Shown here piece by piece: positions 1-6,616 of a stretch of 6,617 nt of DNA (its first letter is position 1; each line of letters starts with the position of its first letter). This DNA is from an uncultured Porticoccus sp. (GTDB taxonomy: Bacteria > Pseudomonadota > Gammaproteobacteria > Pseudomonadales > Porticoccaceae): contig CATLZI010000117.1 of NCBI GenBank assembly GCA_950063125.1, positions 1-6,617 of the forward strand, written 5' to 3'. Below the pieces are notes generated by a model, which searched no databases, had not been told where the DNA came from, and saw nothing but the letters and a program-made list of their open reading frames with translations. Made by a program: the position numbers and the translations under genes.

Positions 1-224
1 CCCATGGTCGGTGTGCCGGATTTACTGAGGTGGCTCTGTGGGCCATCGTTGCGCACCGACTGCCCGATCTGCAGATGGTTGAGCCGGCGGATCATCATCG
101 GACCCAGCACCAACGACAGTCCCAACGCGGTGAGCGCACCGAGAATGCCGCGAAATGTCAGGTACTTCACCACGCCGAAAACGGTGAAGTACTGTGTCAG
201 GTAGTCTGCCAGTAAAAGCAACAT
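1..224 (-). CDS. mraY: MraY, phospho-N-acetylmuramoyl-pentapeptide-transferase (N-terminal part, cut by the window edge)
   Basis: Reading the minus strand from the ATG at 224-222 gives 74 open codons up to the window edge with no stop. The product begins [13 protein letters not shown], has a hydrophobic stretch at about residues 26-45 (first or second membrane segment) and then [17 protein letters not shown] at 59-75, the conserved MraY N-terminal signature. MraY is a polytopic inner-membrane enzyme that transfers phospho-MurNAc-pentapeptide from UDP to undecaprenyl phosphate to make lipid I. Its catalytic aspartates lie further downstream, outside the window, so activity cannot be judged here. 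The start is 2 nt after the murF stop, so the genes are almost certainly co-transcribed. A G-rich stretch (GGGGGA) about 10 nt upstream may serve as a ribosome site. Truncation is due to the window, not to a visible lesion. Identity is very secure. Confidence 0.96.
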   Translation of the reverse strand, partial: MLLLLADYLTQYFTVFGVVKYLTFRGILGALTALGLSLVLGPMMIRRLNHLQIGQSVRNDGPQSHLSKSGTPTM

Positions 225-226
225 GG

Positions 227-1585
227 CTAGTGTTCCCCCAGTTCCGTTATCATCTTCACCACAGTGTCCATGGCCATGAAACGCGAGCCCTTCACCAACA
301 CCACAGCATCTTTATCCAGCAGGCTATTCAACCTTTCCAGCAGCTGCTCCTTGCTGTCTAAATGTTCTGCCCCTTTACCAAATTCGCGAACCGTATTGAT
401 CGACAAAGGCCCGACTGCGAGCAGGTGGGAGACACCCTTTTCAGCGGCATAACGCCCCACTTCGCCATGCAGCGAGGCTTCGTTGTCGCCCAGCTCACCC
501 ATGTCACCCAACACCAGAATCTGTTTTCCGCTGATGCTCATGAGGGTATCCACCGCAGCTTTTACGGAACCGGGATTGGCGTTGTAGGTGTCATCAATCA
601 GCGTGCCGCCAGTGGCCAACATCTGCCTGTGCAGGCGACCCGGCACTGCCCGGACTTTATTCAGGCCGGTGGCAACTGCACCGAGGTCGGCGCCCGCTGC
701 GTGGGCACAGGCCGCCGCTGCCAGTGCGTTGGCAACGTTGTGGCGACCGCTCACCGCCAGCTGCACGGCCGCTTCGCCGACGGGGGTCACCAGCACAAAG
801 GAGAAACAGCCCTGCGGGTCTGGCACCATGGCTTTGGCATAAAAATCAGCGGATTCACTGACGAGGGAGTAGCTGACCACTCTGGCCAGGGTGGCTGCAC
901 GCCATTGGGGCGCCCAGCTTTCATCGAGATTGATTACGGCGGTGCCTTCGGAACAGACGCCGCTGTATATTTCTCCCTTCGCACTGGCAATCCCTTCCAG
1001 GCTGCCAAAACCCGATACATGTGCGGGCAGCACATTATTTACCAACACCACATCCGGCTTGGCCAGACTGCATAAATAGCTGATTTCCGACGGCCCACTG
1101 GCACCCATCTCGATCACGGCAAAACGGTGTTTGGCAGTGAGGCTGAGCAGGGTCAGTGGCACACCAATATGGTTGTTCAAATTGCCTTTTGTGGCCAGTA
1201 CGGAGCCGCATTCGCCGAGAATAGCGGCCACCATTTCCTTGACGGTGGTTTTGCCGCTGCTGCCTGTAATCGCCACCACCGGCCCGTGGAAGCGACGGCG
1301 GTTTAACAGTGCGAGCTGGCCAAGTGCCACCGTGGTATCCGGTACCACCCACTGGGGCAGATTGATGTCTCTGTCGGCGTATTCCACCACCATCCCCGAG
1401 GCCCTGGTGGCCACCTCGGGCAAAAAATTGTGGGCATCAAAGTGCTCACCGCGCAGGGCGACAAACACATCGCCCTCATGGATATGGCGACTGTCCGTAC
1501 TGACCGCGCTAAATTCACAATCGGGGTACATGAGTGTGCCGCCAAACGTTTGCGCGGCCATCGTCAGGGTCATCGGCTGAATCAT
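227..1585 (-). CDS. murF: MurF, UDP-MurNAc-tripeptide--D-alanyl-D-alanine ligase
   Basis: Cytoplasmic ATP-dependent Mur ligase that adds D-Ala-D-Ala to UDP-MurNAc-tripeptide, giving the pentapeptide precursor used by MraY. Numbered from the ATG at 1585, the protein is 452 residues, the same length as E. coli MurF. Seen in order: N-terminal UDP-substrate domain with STDSR (29-33) and GDVFVAL (38-44); P-loop TGSSGKTT (107-114); [13 protein letters not shown] (132-144); EMGAS (159-163); PAHVSGFGS (187-195); [11 protein letters not shown] (280-290); [10 protein letters not shown] (331-340), typical of Mur[10 protein letters not shown] (358-366); C-terminal [10 protein letters not shown] (431-440). 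I prefer the ATG at 1585 over the one at 1591. Its SD-like GAGGGGG lies 6 nt away rather than abutting the codon, it makes an ATGA overlap with the murE stop, and the resulting N terminus (MIQPMTLT) resembles that of E. coli MurF. Stop is TAG. Intact. Confidence 0.97.
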   Translation of the reverse strand: MIQPMTLTMAAQTFGGTLMYPDCEFSAVSTDSRHIHEGDVFVALRGEHFDAHNFLPEVATRASGMVVEYADRDINLPQWVVPDTTVALGQLALLNRRRFHGPVVAITGSSGKTTVKEMVAAILGECGSVLATKGNLNNHIGVPLTLLSLTAKHRFAVIEMGASGPSEISYLCSLAKPDVVLVNNVLPAHVSGFGSLEGIASAKGEIYSGVCSEGTAVINLDESWAPQWRAATLARVVSYSLVSESADFYAKAMVPDPQGCFSFVLVTPVGEAAVQLAVSGRHNVANALAAAACAHAAGADLGAVATGLNKVRAVPGRLHRQMLATGGTLIDDTYNANPGSVKAAVDTLMSISGKQILVLGDMGELGDNEASLHGEVGRYAAEKGVSHLLAVGPLSINTVREFGKGAEHLDSKEQLLERLNSLLDKDAVVLVKGSRFMAMDTVVKMITELGEH

Positions 1586-3087
1586 CGACATCCCCCTCGC
1601 TGGCGCAATGCCAGCCTGGCCTGCGCCTGATCGCTGAACGGCAACCGCTCGGCACCGATCAACTGGTAGTGTTCGTGCCCCTTGCCGGCAATCAGCACGA
1701 CGTCGGCATCGGCCGCTTCCCAGACTGCGCTCTGAATGGCCAGGGCGCGATCGGCAATGGCATCCACCGCTGCACCGGCTGCAACGCCCCGAACAATATC
1801 GGCAATGATTTCGCCGGGCTTCTCGCTGCGCGGGTTGTCACTGGTCACGATGGTGCGGTCAGCCAGCTGGCTGGCGATTGCACCCATTTGCTCGCGCTTG
1901 CCCCGATCGCGATCACCACCACAACCAAATACACACCACAGCTGGCCTTTACAGTGTTCGCGCAAGGTGAGCAGCACCTGCTCCAGGGCAGCCGGTGTGT
2001 GGGCGTAATCCACTACCACTGTAGGCCCGGCACCCTTGGTGATTTTCTCCATACGACCTGTCACTGGCTGCAAACCCGGCAGCGCGTTCAACACCTGTTC
2101 CAGGGTCAGACCCTGAATGCAGGCAGCGGCCAGCACGGCCAGCAGATTTTGTAGATTAAAGCGGCCCAGCAGGGAACTGGCGAGCTGTCCATCACCCCAA
2201 GGCGTGGTCACATTGGCTTGCAGGCCACTGTCGGAAAATGTGATGTCCGAGGCATACACTGTGGCGGCGGGATTGCTCAGTGAGTAAGTCGTCAACGCGA
2301 CGGACGGGGGTAGTCGCAGAATCATTTCTGCGCCGACCGGGTCGTCGATATTGATTACCGCGTGAGCCAGCCCGGGCACGGTGAACAGCCGCGATTTGGC
2401 ATGGGCGTAATTCACCAGATCACCGTGATAATCCAGGTGATCCCGGCTCAGATTGGTGAAGACTGCGGTATCAAATTCAATGGCCGACACCCGGCATTGA
2501 TCGAGACTGTGGGAAGACACTTCCATCGCCACACGGTCTATCGATTGATCGGCAAAATCCGCCAACAGCGCCTGCAGCGTGATGGCATCCGGTGTGGTCA
2601 TACCGGTTTCAGTGAGGGCCACCTGACCCTCGCGCACCACACCGCAGCCCAGTGTGCCGATCACCCCGGCCGGGTAACCCGCCAGACTGAACAGCTGCGC
2701 CAGCAGTAGACTACAGGTGGTTTTACCATTGGTGCCGGTGATGCCGGTCAGTGACAGTGAGGCTGAGGGATCGCCGTAAAAACGTCCCGCCAGTTCGCTC
2801 AGCTGACGATTCAGGCCCTCGACCGGGATCACTCGCGGGTCCTGGCAATCGAGCCCATCTGCCTCGGCCAGTGCGGCGACAGCACCGGATGCCAGTGCCT
2901 GGGGCAGGTAGTCGCGGCCATCTGCGTTGGTACCGGGAATCGCGATAAATAGTTGACCCGGCTCGAGTAAACGACTGTCGAGACACAAACCGGTCACGGG
3001 TGTGCCAACCAATGCGGCAGGCAGGGACATGCCAGGCAACAGGGTTGCCAGCGTTGGCAGCGGGGTGTTCGCGGAGGCTGTCATCAC
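1582..3087 (-). CDS. murE: MurE, UDP-MurNAc-L-Ala-D-Glu--meso-2,6-diaminopimelate ligase
   Basis: Cytoplasmic ATP-dependent ligase that adds the third stem-peptide residue to UDP-MurNAc-L-Ala-D-Glu. The 501-residue product is close to E. coli MurE (495). Visible in order: CLDSR (35-39) in the UDP-binding domain; P-loop TGTNGKTT (117-124); TTPDA (164-168); EVSSHSL (189-195); TNLSRDHLDYHG (211-222); HAKSRLF (229-235) with K231 as the expected carbamylated lysine; GRFNLQNLLA (308-317); DYAHTPAAL (360-368); FGCGGDRDRGKR (387-398); SDNPRSEKP (416-424); AGKGHE (467-472). The DNPR motif is the known mark of meso-DAP rather than L-Lys specificity. The start may be GTG at 3087-3085 (7 nt from GGAG, 4-nt GTGA overlap with ftsI) or the adjacent ATG at 3084-3082 (1-nt overlap); they differ by one residue. 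Stop is TGA, inside the start region of murF. Intact. Confidence 0.97.
   Translation of the reverse strand: MMTASANTPLPTLATLLPGMSLPAALVGTPVTGLCLDSRLLEPGQLFIAIPGTNADGRDYLPQALASGAVAALAEADGLDCQDPRVIPVEGLNRQLSELAGRFYGDPSASLSLTGITGTNGKTTCSLLLAQLFSLAGYPAGVIGTLGCGVVREGQVALTETGMTTPDAITLQALLADFADQSIDRVAMEVSSHSLDQCRVSAIEFDTAVFTNLSRDHLDYHGDLVNYAHAKSRLFTVPGLAHAVINIDDPVGAEMILRLPPSVALTTYSLSNPAATVYASDITFSDSGLQANVTTPWGDGQLASSLLGRFNLQNLLAVLAAACIQGLTLEQVLNALPGLQPVTGRMEKITKGAGPTVVVDYAHTPAALEQVLLTLREHCKGQLWCVFGCGGDRDRGKREQMGAIASQLADRTIVTSDNPRSEKPGEIIADIVRGVAAGAAVDAIADRALAIQSAVWEAADADVVLIAGKGHEHYQLIGAERLPFSDQAQARLALRQRGGCR
1592..1598 (-). promoter_or_regulatory. Ribosome binding site deciding the murF start
   Basis: The minus strand reads GAGGGGG at 1598-1592, inside the end of murE. 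It touches the upstream ATG (1591-1589) with no spacer, which is too close for normal initiation, but sits 6 nt from the second in-frame ATG (1585-1583). This favours the second ATG as the murF start. It is an inference from spacing, not shown experimentally. Confidence 0.6.
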
Positions 3088-4826
3088 GTGGCATCTCCGG
3101 GCTTGCGATTGTTCAACACCACTTCCTGCTGGACATTTTCCAGCGAAGGCGGGATTTTCAGCATTCTCAGGGCGTCGGCGGTCACTTCGGAAAATACCGG
3201 CGCTGCCACTGCCCCGCCAAAATAATCGTCACCCCGAGGGTCGTCGATCACCACCACGGTCACCAGCCGAGGGTTGTCAGCGGGCACCATGCCGGCAAAC
3301 ATCGAGACATAGCGATTTTTCTCGTAGCCGAACTTGCCCACCTTGTGCACCGTGCCGGTTTTACCCGCCACATCGTAGGAACTGATCGCCGCCCGGGTGG
3401 CTGTGCCCCCCGCGCGGGTGGCATGGGTCATCATCTCCCGCATGGTAGCGGCCAACTCTGAATCCAGTACCTGCTCACCAACCGGGGCATCATTCACACT
3501 GAGCAGGGATACCGGTTTTTTCAGGCCGTCACTGGCGATCACACCATAAGCCTGGGCCAGCTGTAATGCCGTGGCGGCAAACCCGTGACCAAAAGCAAAA
3601 TTGGCCCGCTCAATCGAGGGCCAACGACGGTAATCAGGCAGGCTGCCGGGGCTCTCTCCCGGGAATCCGGTGCCGGGACTTTTTCCCATTCCCACCCGGT
3701 AGAACATCTCGCGGATATGCTCCGGCTCAAGATCCAGCGCCAACTTGGTAGTGCCCACCTGACTGGACTTGGTCAACAGTGTGGTCAGATCAATCACGCC
3801 GTAGTTGCGATGATCGTAGAAGGTCTTTCTGCCGACCCGTATTGAACCGGGGTTGGTATCAATCAGGGTTTCGGGTAAATATTTGCCGCTTTCCAGTGCC
3901 GCCAGTACGGTGAACGGCTTCATGGTGGAACCGGGCTCCACCAGATCGGTCACTGCGCGATTGCGCAGCGCATCAGAGCTCAGCTGGCTGCGATCATTGG
4001 GGTTGAAAGACGGCTGATTGGCCATAGCCAGCACTTCGCCGGTGCGCACATCCAGTATGACCACCGAGCCCGAAACAGCCTTGAATTTACCCATCGCCGC
4101 CTTGAGTTCACGGTAGGCGGTGTATTGCAGACGCAGGTCAATACTGAGGGCCAGATTCTGTCCCGGCTTTTCGCTGCGCACCAGCGCCAGGTCCCTGATT
4201 ACCCGACCCTTGAGATCCTTGAGCACCTGTTTTGCCCCGGGCACACCGGTTAACAGGTGGTCGTAGGCGAGCTCCATGCCCTCCTGACCACGATCATCGA
4301 TATTGGTAAAGCCCACCAACTGGGCGGCAATCTCTCCGGCAGGGTAAAACCGTTTGTATTCCGGCTGTCCAAACACCCCTGGCATCTCAAGTTTGAGCAC
4401 CTGCTCCGCCTGCTCGGGTGTCACCTGACGTGCCAGATACATAAACTCCTTGTTGGCATATCGAACCAACCGCTGCTGCAGCTCCTCCCGGGTGATGGAC
4501 AACAGGCTGGCCAGCTCAGCGAGCTCGGGCGCCCGGTTATCCATCAACTTTGGATTGGCCCAGAGTGTTACCACCGGTGTACTGACAGCGAGCGGTTCGC
4601 CGCGACGATCGGTAATGACGCCCCGATAGGCCGGAATCGTTTCGGTCCGGACTGTGCGCGCCTGCCCCTGTATCTGCAAAAACTCATAACCGCGATCGAC
4701 GTCCGGCAACACCTGCAGGCTGGCGATATGCCAGAAACCTGCCACCGGCAGAATCGCCAGCACCATCACCACCAGCATGTAACGCCAGCGCTGAATGGTG
4801 AGCTTGTTGGGCCTGATGCCACTCAT
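3084..4826 (-). CDS. ftsI: FtsI (PBP3), septal peptidoglycan D,D-transpeptidase
   Basis: Class B penicillin-binding protein of the divisome. It crosslinks stem peptides of new septal peptidoglycan in the periplasm, working with FtsW and FtsQLB. It has 580 residues, against 588 in E. coli. Seen: a short basic cytoplasmic N terminus; one membrane anchor at about 16-37; the PBP-dimer/pedestal domain from about 64 (YRGVITDRRGEPLA at 67-80) to about 220; then the transpeptidase domain. This has the SxxK nucleophile motif S300-T-M-K303 (in EPGSTMKPF) and KTG at 489-491 (VAGKTGT). The second motif, normally SxN, reads S354-S355-Q356 in KSSQVGTTKLAL, an Asn-to-Gln change coded by CAG at 3761-3759. 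The start ATG overlaps the ftsL stop (ATGA), with GGAGAGAAGG at 4840-4831 as ribosome site. The stop TGA overlaps the murE start. FtsI is preferred over the elongasome paralogue PBP2 because of the dcw location and the sequence around the active site. Confidence 0.97.
   Translation of the reverse strand: MSGIRPNKLTIQRWRYMLVVMVLAILPVAGFWHIASLQVLPDVDRGYEFLQIQGQARTVRTETIPAYRGVITDRRGEPLAVSTPVVTLWANPKLMDNRAPELAELASLLSITREELQQRLVRYANKEFMYLARQVTPEQAEQVLKLEMPGVFGQPEYKRFYPAGEIAAQLVGFTNIDDRGQEGMELAYDHLLTGVPGAKQVLKDLKGRVIRDLALVRSEKPGQNLALSIDLRLQYTAYRELKAAMGKFKAVSGSVVILDVRTGEVLAMANQPSFNPNDRSQLSSDALRNRAVTDLVEPGSTMKPFTVLAALESGKYLPETLIDTNPGSIRVGRKTFYDHRNYGVIDLTTLLTKSSQVGTTKLALDLEPEHIREMFYRVGMGKSPGTGFPGESPGSLPDYRRWPSIERANFAFGHGFAATALQLAQAYGVIASDGLKKPVSLLSVNDAPVGEQVLDSELAATMREMMTHATRAGGTATRAAISSYDVAGKTGTVHKVGKFGYEKNRYVSMFAGMVPADNPRLVTVVVIDDPRGDDYFGGAVAAPVFSEVTADALRMLKIPPSLENVQQEVVLNNRKPGDAT
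3095..3098 (-). promoter_or_regulatory. Ribosome binding site for murE
   Basis: GGAG on the minus strand at 3098-3095, within the end of ftsI. It is 7 nt from the GTG at 3087 and 10 nt from the ATG at 3084. The spacing favours GTG slightly, while start-codon preference favours ATG, so both remain possible. Confidence 0.5.
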
Positions 4827-5128
4827 TCGACCTTCTCTCCGGCACGCACCACAATAACTTCACCGGGTTTCGGTACCCGCATCTGCAATTCCGATTTGGC
4901 CAGTTGTTCCACGCGACTCAGCGAAGCCCAAGAACTCTGCTCCAGCAAATAGCGGCCCCACTCAACCTGAAGTGCATTGGCCTCCTGCTCAAGTTTGGCC
5001 AGCTCGTTGTAGAGCTGGCGACACAGGTGACTGACATAGATAACCGACAACGCCGAGAGCACCAACAACAGCCACAGCACCGGCAGCCAGCCGCCTGTGC
5101 GAACGGACAATGGGCGTCTGGCAATCAC
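4823..5128 (-). CDS. ftsL: FtsL, bitopic cell-division protein
   Basis: Divisome scaffold that pairs with FtsB and FtsQ through a periplasmic coiled coil and helps activate FtsWI. The 101-residue product is shorter than E. coli FtsL (121), mainly from a short cytoplasmic tail of about 12 residues with an RR pair. One strong membrane segment follows (about 13-33, [19 protein letters not shown]). A heptad-rich helix spans about 35-80 ([20 protein letters not shown] and onward) with leucines and hydrophobics at zipper spacing. The C-terminal [11 protein letters not shown] (84-94) resembles the FtsL tail (P-x-x-x-x-x-V). The family is poorly conserved in sequence; position between rsmH and ftsI plus topology makes the call firm. 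The start is GTG at 5128-5126, giving a 4-nt GTGA overlap with the rsmH stop, with GGAGAAG (5140-5134) upstream. The stop TGA overlaps the ftsI ATG. Confidence 0.93.
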   Translation of the reverse strand: MIARRPLSVRTGGWLPVLWLLLVLSALSVIYVSHLCRQLYNELAKLEQEANALQVEWGRYLLEQSSWASLSRVEQLAKSELQMRVPKPGEVIVVRAGEKVE

Positions 5129-6060
5129 GACAGCTTCTCCGCAACACGCATCACGGCACTTCTGGAACGCAGGTTAGTGGCCACTTCAGCCGAACTGGGT
5201 TTGCTTGCTTTGCCCACAGAGCGCATCCGCCGAACAATATCTTTCTCCATGATGGGCAGTCCTTTTGGCAGCGGCTTGCCGCGTTCTTTCTCCCGGATAA
5301 ACCGCTTAACGATCCGATCTTCCAGCGAGTGAAAACTGATGACCACCAGCCGCCCGCCAACTGCGAGCACGTCCAGAATTGATGCCAACGCCAGCTCGAG
5401 GTCTTCCAGCTCGCGGTTAATAAAAATACGGATACCCTGAAAAGCCCGGGTCGCCGGGTGTTTGCCCTTTTCCCAGGAGGGGTTGGCTTCAGCGACAATC
5501 GAAGCCAGCCTCGCGGTGCGGGTAATTGGTTGCTCACTGCGGGCGGCAATAATGGCTTTCGCCATACGCCGGGCAAAGCGCTCTTCGCCGTAGTCGCGCA
5601 GCACCCGGGTAATTTCTTGCTCTTCTGCGGTTGCCAACCAGTCGGCCGCACTGATGCCGGAATCCGGATCCATACGCATATCCAGAGGCCCATCGCGAAG
5701 AAAACTGAATCCACGCGATGCATCATCCAGTTGGGGAGAGGAGACACCCAGGTCCAGCAGCACCCCCTGAACCTCACCCAGCCGATGCTGTGCCGATACC
5801 ATCTCGGCCAACTGTGCAAAGGAGCCACGGACTATCTGAAAACGGTTGTCTTCGGCAAATTTTTCGCTGGCAACCTGACAGGCCACCGGGTCTTTGTCGA
5901 TTCCCATCAGCCGACCCCGCTCACTCAGTGCGGCGAGGATTCTGGTCGCGTGCCCGCCCCGGCCGAAAGTGCCGTCCACGTAAAAACCGTCGGGGTCGGT
6001 GACAAGGGCAGCAACTGCCTCGTCCAGCAGAACGGTCGTGTGTTCGACCTGTGCCGACAT
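5125..6060 (-). CDS. rsmH: RsmH (MraW), 16S rRNA m4C1402 N4-methyltransferase
   Basis: S-adenosylmethionine-dependent enzyme that methylates N4 of C1402 in the 16S rRNA P-site region. Its role in the wall cluster is positional rather than enzymatic. The 311-residue length fits the family (E. coli 313). Seen: N-terminal [10 protein letters not shown] (7-16); SAM-binding [15 protein letters not shown] (28-42); GIDKDPVA (53-60); [20 protein letters not shown] (101-120); DGPLDMRMD (123-131); the inserted helical domain with [15 protein letters not shown] (156-170); [20 protein letters not shown] (193-212); INRELEDL (214-221); and [14 protein letters not shown] (241-254). The C terminus [12 protein letters not shown] (298-309) matches the usual RSRSAxLRxAE end. 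The start ATG is 17 nt after the mraZ stop, with GAGG at 6073-6070 (9-nt spacing). The stop TGA overlaps the ftsL GTG by 4 nt. No defects seen. Confidence 0.97.
   Translation of the reverse strand: MSAQVEHTTVLLDEAVAALVTDPDGFYVDGTFGRGGHATRILAALSERGRLMGIDKDPVACQVASEKFAEDNRFQIVRGSFAQLAEMVSAQHRLGEVQGVLLDLGVSSPQLDDASRGFSFLRDGPLDMRMDPDSGISAADWLATAEEQEITRVLRDYGEERFARRMAKAIIAARSEQPITRTARLASIVAEANPSWEKGKHPATRAFQGIRIFINRELEDLELALASILDVLAVGGRLVVISFHSLEDRIVKRFIREKERGKPLPKGLPIMEKDIVRRMRSVGKASKPSSAEVATNLRSRSAVMRVAEKLS
5134..5140 (-). promoter_or_regulatory. Ribosome binding site for ftsL
   Basis: GGAGAAG on the minus strand inside the 3' end of rsmH. GGAG ends 8 nt before the GTG at 5128-5126. It supports the non-ATG start of ftsL and translation coupled to rsmH termination. 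Confidence 0.55.
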
Positions 6061-6077
6061 AGCCCCTTACCTCAGCA

Positions 6078-6533
6078 TTACAGTGACAGGGATTGCATTT
6101 CTACCGGTATCTGCAGATCGTCTTCGCTGTCAGCCAGCCAGCTCTCTCTACCGGAATTCCAGTTTTCTTCGCTCCACAGCTCAAAGCGGTGACGCTGGCC
6201 TACCAGCACCACTTTCTTGTCCAGTTGCGCGTATTGGCGCAACTCCGGGGGGATCAGAACACGCCCGTTACTGTCCAGTTCCAGTTCACGGGCATGGCCG
6301 ATCAGGATTCGTTGCAACTTGCGCGTCAGCGGGTTGAAGGAAGGCAGCTGTGCTATTTCTTCTTCAATCTTTTCCCATTCCTGTAGCGGATAGATCAGCA
6401 GACATTTATCCTGTATATCGATAGTGGCAATCAGGCAGCCACCACAGCTGGCTTCCAGGGAGGCACGGTACCGCGCGGGTATGGCCATCCGCCCCTTGGT
6501 ATCCACATTAATTTCGTTGCTGCCTCTAAACAC
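6078..6533 (-). CDS. mraZ: MraZ, AbrB/SpoVT-like transcriptional regulator of the dcw operon
   Basis: DNA-binding protein that in E. coli represses its own promoter and the genes downstream. I start it at GTG 6533-6531, giving 151 residues (E. coli 152) beginning FRGSNEINVD, the normal MraZ start. The open frame extends upstream to 6602, but those 23 extra residues would run through the operator and have no MraZ counterpart. Two AbrB-like repeats are visible, each with the D-x-x-G-R signature: D11-T-K-G-R15 and D87-S-N-G-R91. Other family marks are TIDI (37-40), CLLIYPLQEWE (44-54), LIGHARELELD (77-87), LIPPELR (93-99) and VLVGQRHRFELW (109-120). The ribosome site is weak (AGGCG, 6 nt before GTG), which with the GTG start suggests modest expression. 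An unusual CGGC (C30-C33) sits between the first repeat and TIDI. Stop is TAA. Confidence 0.96.
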   Translation of the reverse strand: MFRGSNEINVDTKGRMAIPARYRASLEASCGGCLIATIDIQDKCLLIYPLQEWEKIEEEIAQLPSFNPLTRKLQRILIGHARELELDSNGRVLIPPELRQYAQLDKKVVLVGQRHRFELWSEENWNSGRESWLADSEDDLQIPVEMQSLSL

Positions 6534-6565
6534 CGCTATCGCCTGACTCGAAATGACAGGGGGAA

Positions 6566-6581
6566 TGGGTGAGCAAACCCA
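6566..6581 (-). repeat. Short inverted repeat (TGGGT-6 nt-ACCCA) overlapping the last MraZ repeat
   Basis: On the minus strand TGGGT (6581-6577), the third MraZ repeat, is followed after six bases (TTGCTC) by its exact inverse ACCCA (6570-6566). A G-T wobble and one A-T pair could extend the stem to seven pairs. It could act as an inverted extra half-site for MraZ or form a weak hairpin in the mRNA leader. It is too short and lacks a U-run, so it is not a terminator. It may also be chance in a short G/C-rich region. Confidence 0.4.
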
Positions 6582-6601
6582 CTCTGCCCCACTTTTACCC
6601 A
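6577..6601 (-). promoter_or_regulatory. MraZ box: three TGGGN direct repeats, 10-bp period
   Basis: On the minus strand three copies of TGGGN lie at 6601-6597 (TGGGT), 6591-6587 (TGGGG) and 6581-6577 (TGGGT), each separated by exactly 5 nt (AAAAG, then CAGAG). This is the arrangement known for the E. coli MraZ operator: TGGGN repeats with 5-nt spacers upstream of mraZ. Read with the preceding bases it also fits the AAAGTG-type repeat described for MraZ in mollicutes. A degenerate copy, TGACG, continues the 10-bp phase at 6611-6607. The last repeat ends 43 nt before the mraZ GTG. Autorepression of the operon is inferred by homology. Confidence 0.88.
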
Positions 6602-6610
6602 CTTTTCGTC

Positions 6611-6616
6611 ACTATA
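6611..6616 (-). promoter_or_regulatory. Possible -10 element of the dcw (mra) promoter
   Basis: The minus strand reads TATAGT at 6616-6611, five of six matches to the sigma-70 -10 consensus, just upstream of the MraZ repeats. If used, transcription would begin near 6604 and the MraZ box would lie in the initially transcribed region, where bound protein would block the promoter. The -35 region lies beyond the window, so the promoter cannot be confirmed here. Confidence 0.45.

Noticed and set aside
362..1075. Long plus-strand open frame (237 codons) opposite murF
   Set aside because: It lies wholly antisense to a strongly conserved MurF, and its translation (many His, Gln, Gly, Cys) resembles no protein I know. 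Long antisense frames are common opposite G/C-biased genes.
1534..2154. Plus-strand open frame (206 codons) opposite the end of murE and start of murF
   Set aside because: It is antisense across two conserved genes and its composition is typical of reverse-complement translation.
3387..3430. GC-rich stretch in ftsI coding a repeated Ala-Thr-Arg-Ala peptide, with hairpin potential
   Set aside because: It encodes a short segment just before the KTG motif; it has no U-run and lies in the middle of a gene, so it is neither a terminator nor a meaningful repeat.
4257..4952. Plus-strand open frame (231 codons) opposite ftsI and ftsL
   Set aside because: It is a shadow of ftsI/ftsL; the His/Gln-rich translation has no domain pattern.
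4823..5128. Shortness of FtsL (101 residues) as a possible truncation
   Set aside because: FtsL length varies among gammaproteobacteria and a short cytoplasmic tail is common. Membrane segment, coiled coil and C-terminal motif are all present, and both ends fit the overlapping gene junctions.
5458..6192. Long plus-strand open frame (244 codons) opposite rsmH and the end of mraZ
   Set aside because: It is antisense to conserved coding sequence with no recognisable domain, and it crosses the boundary of two real genes.
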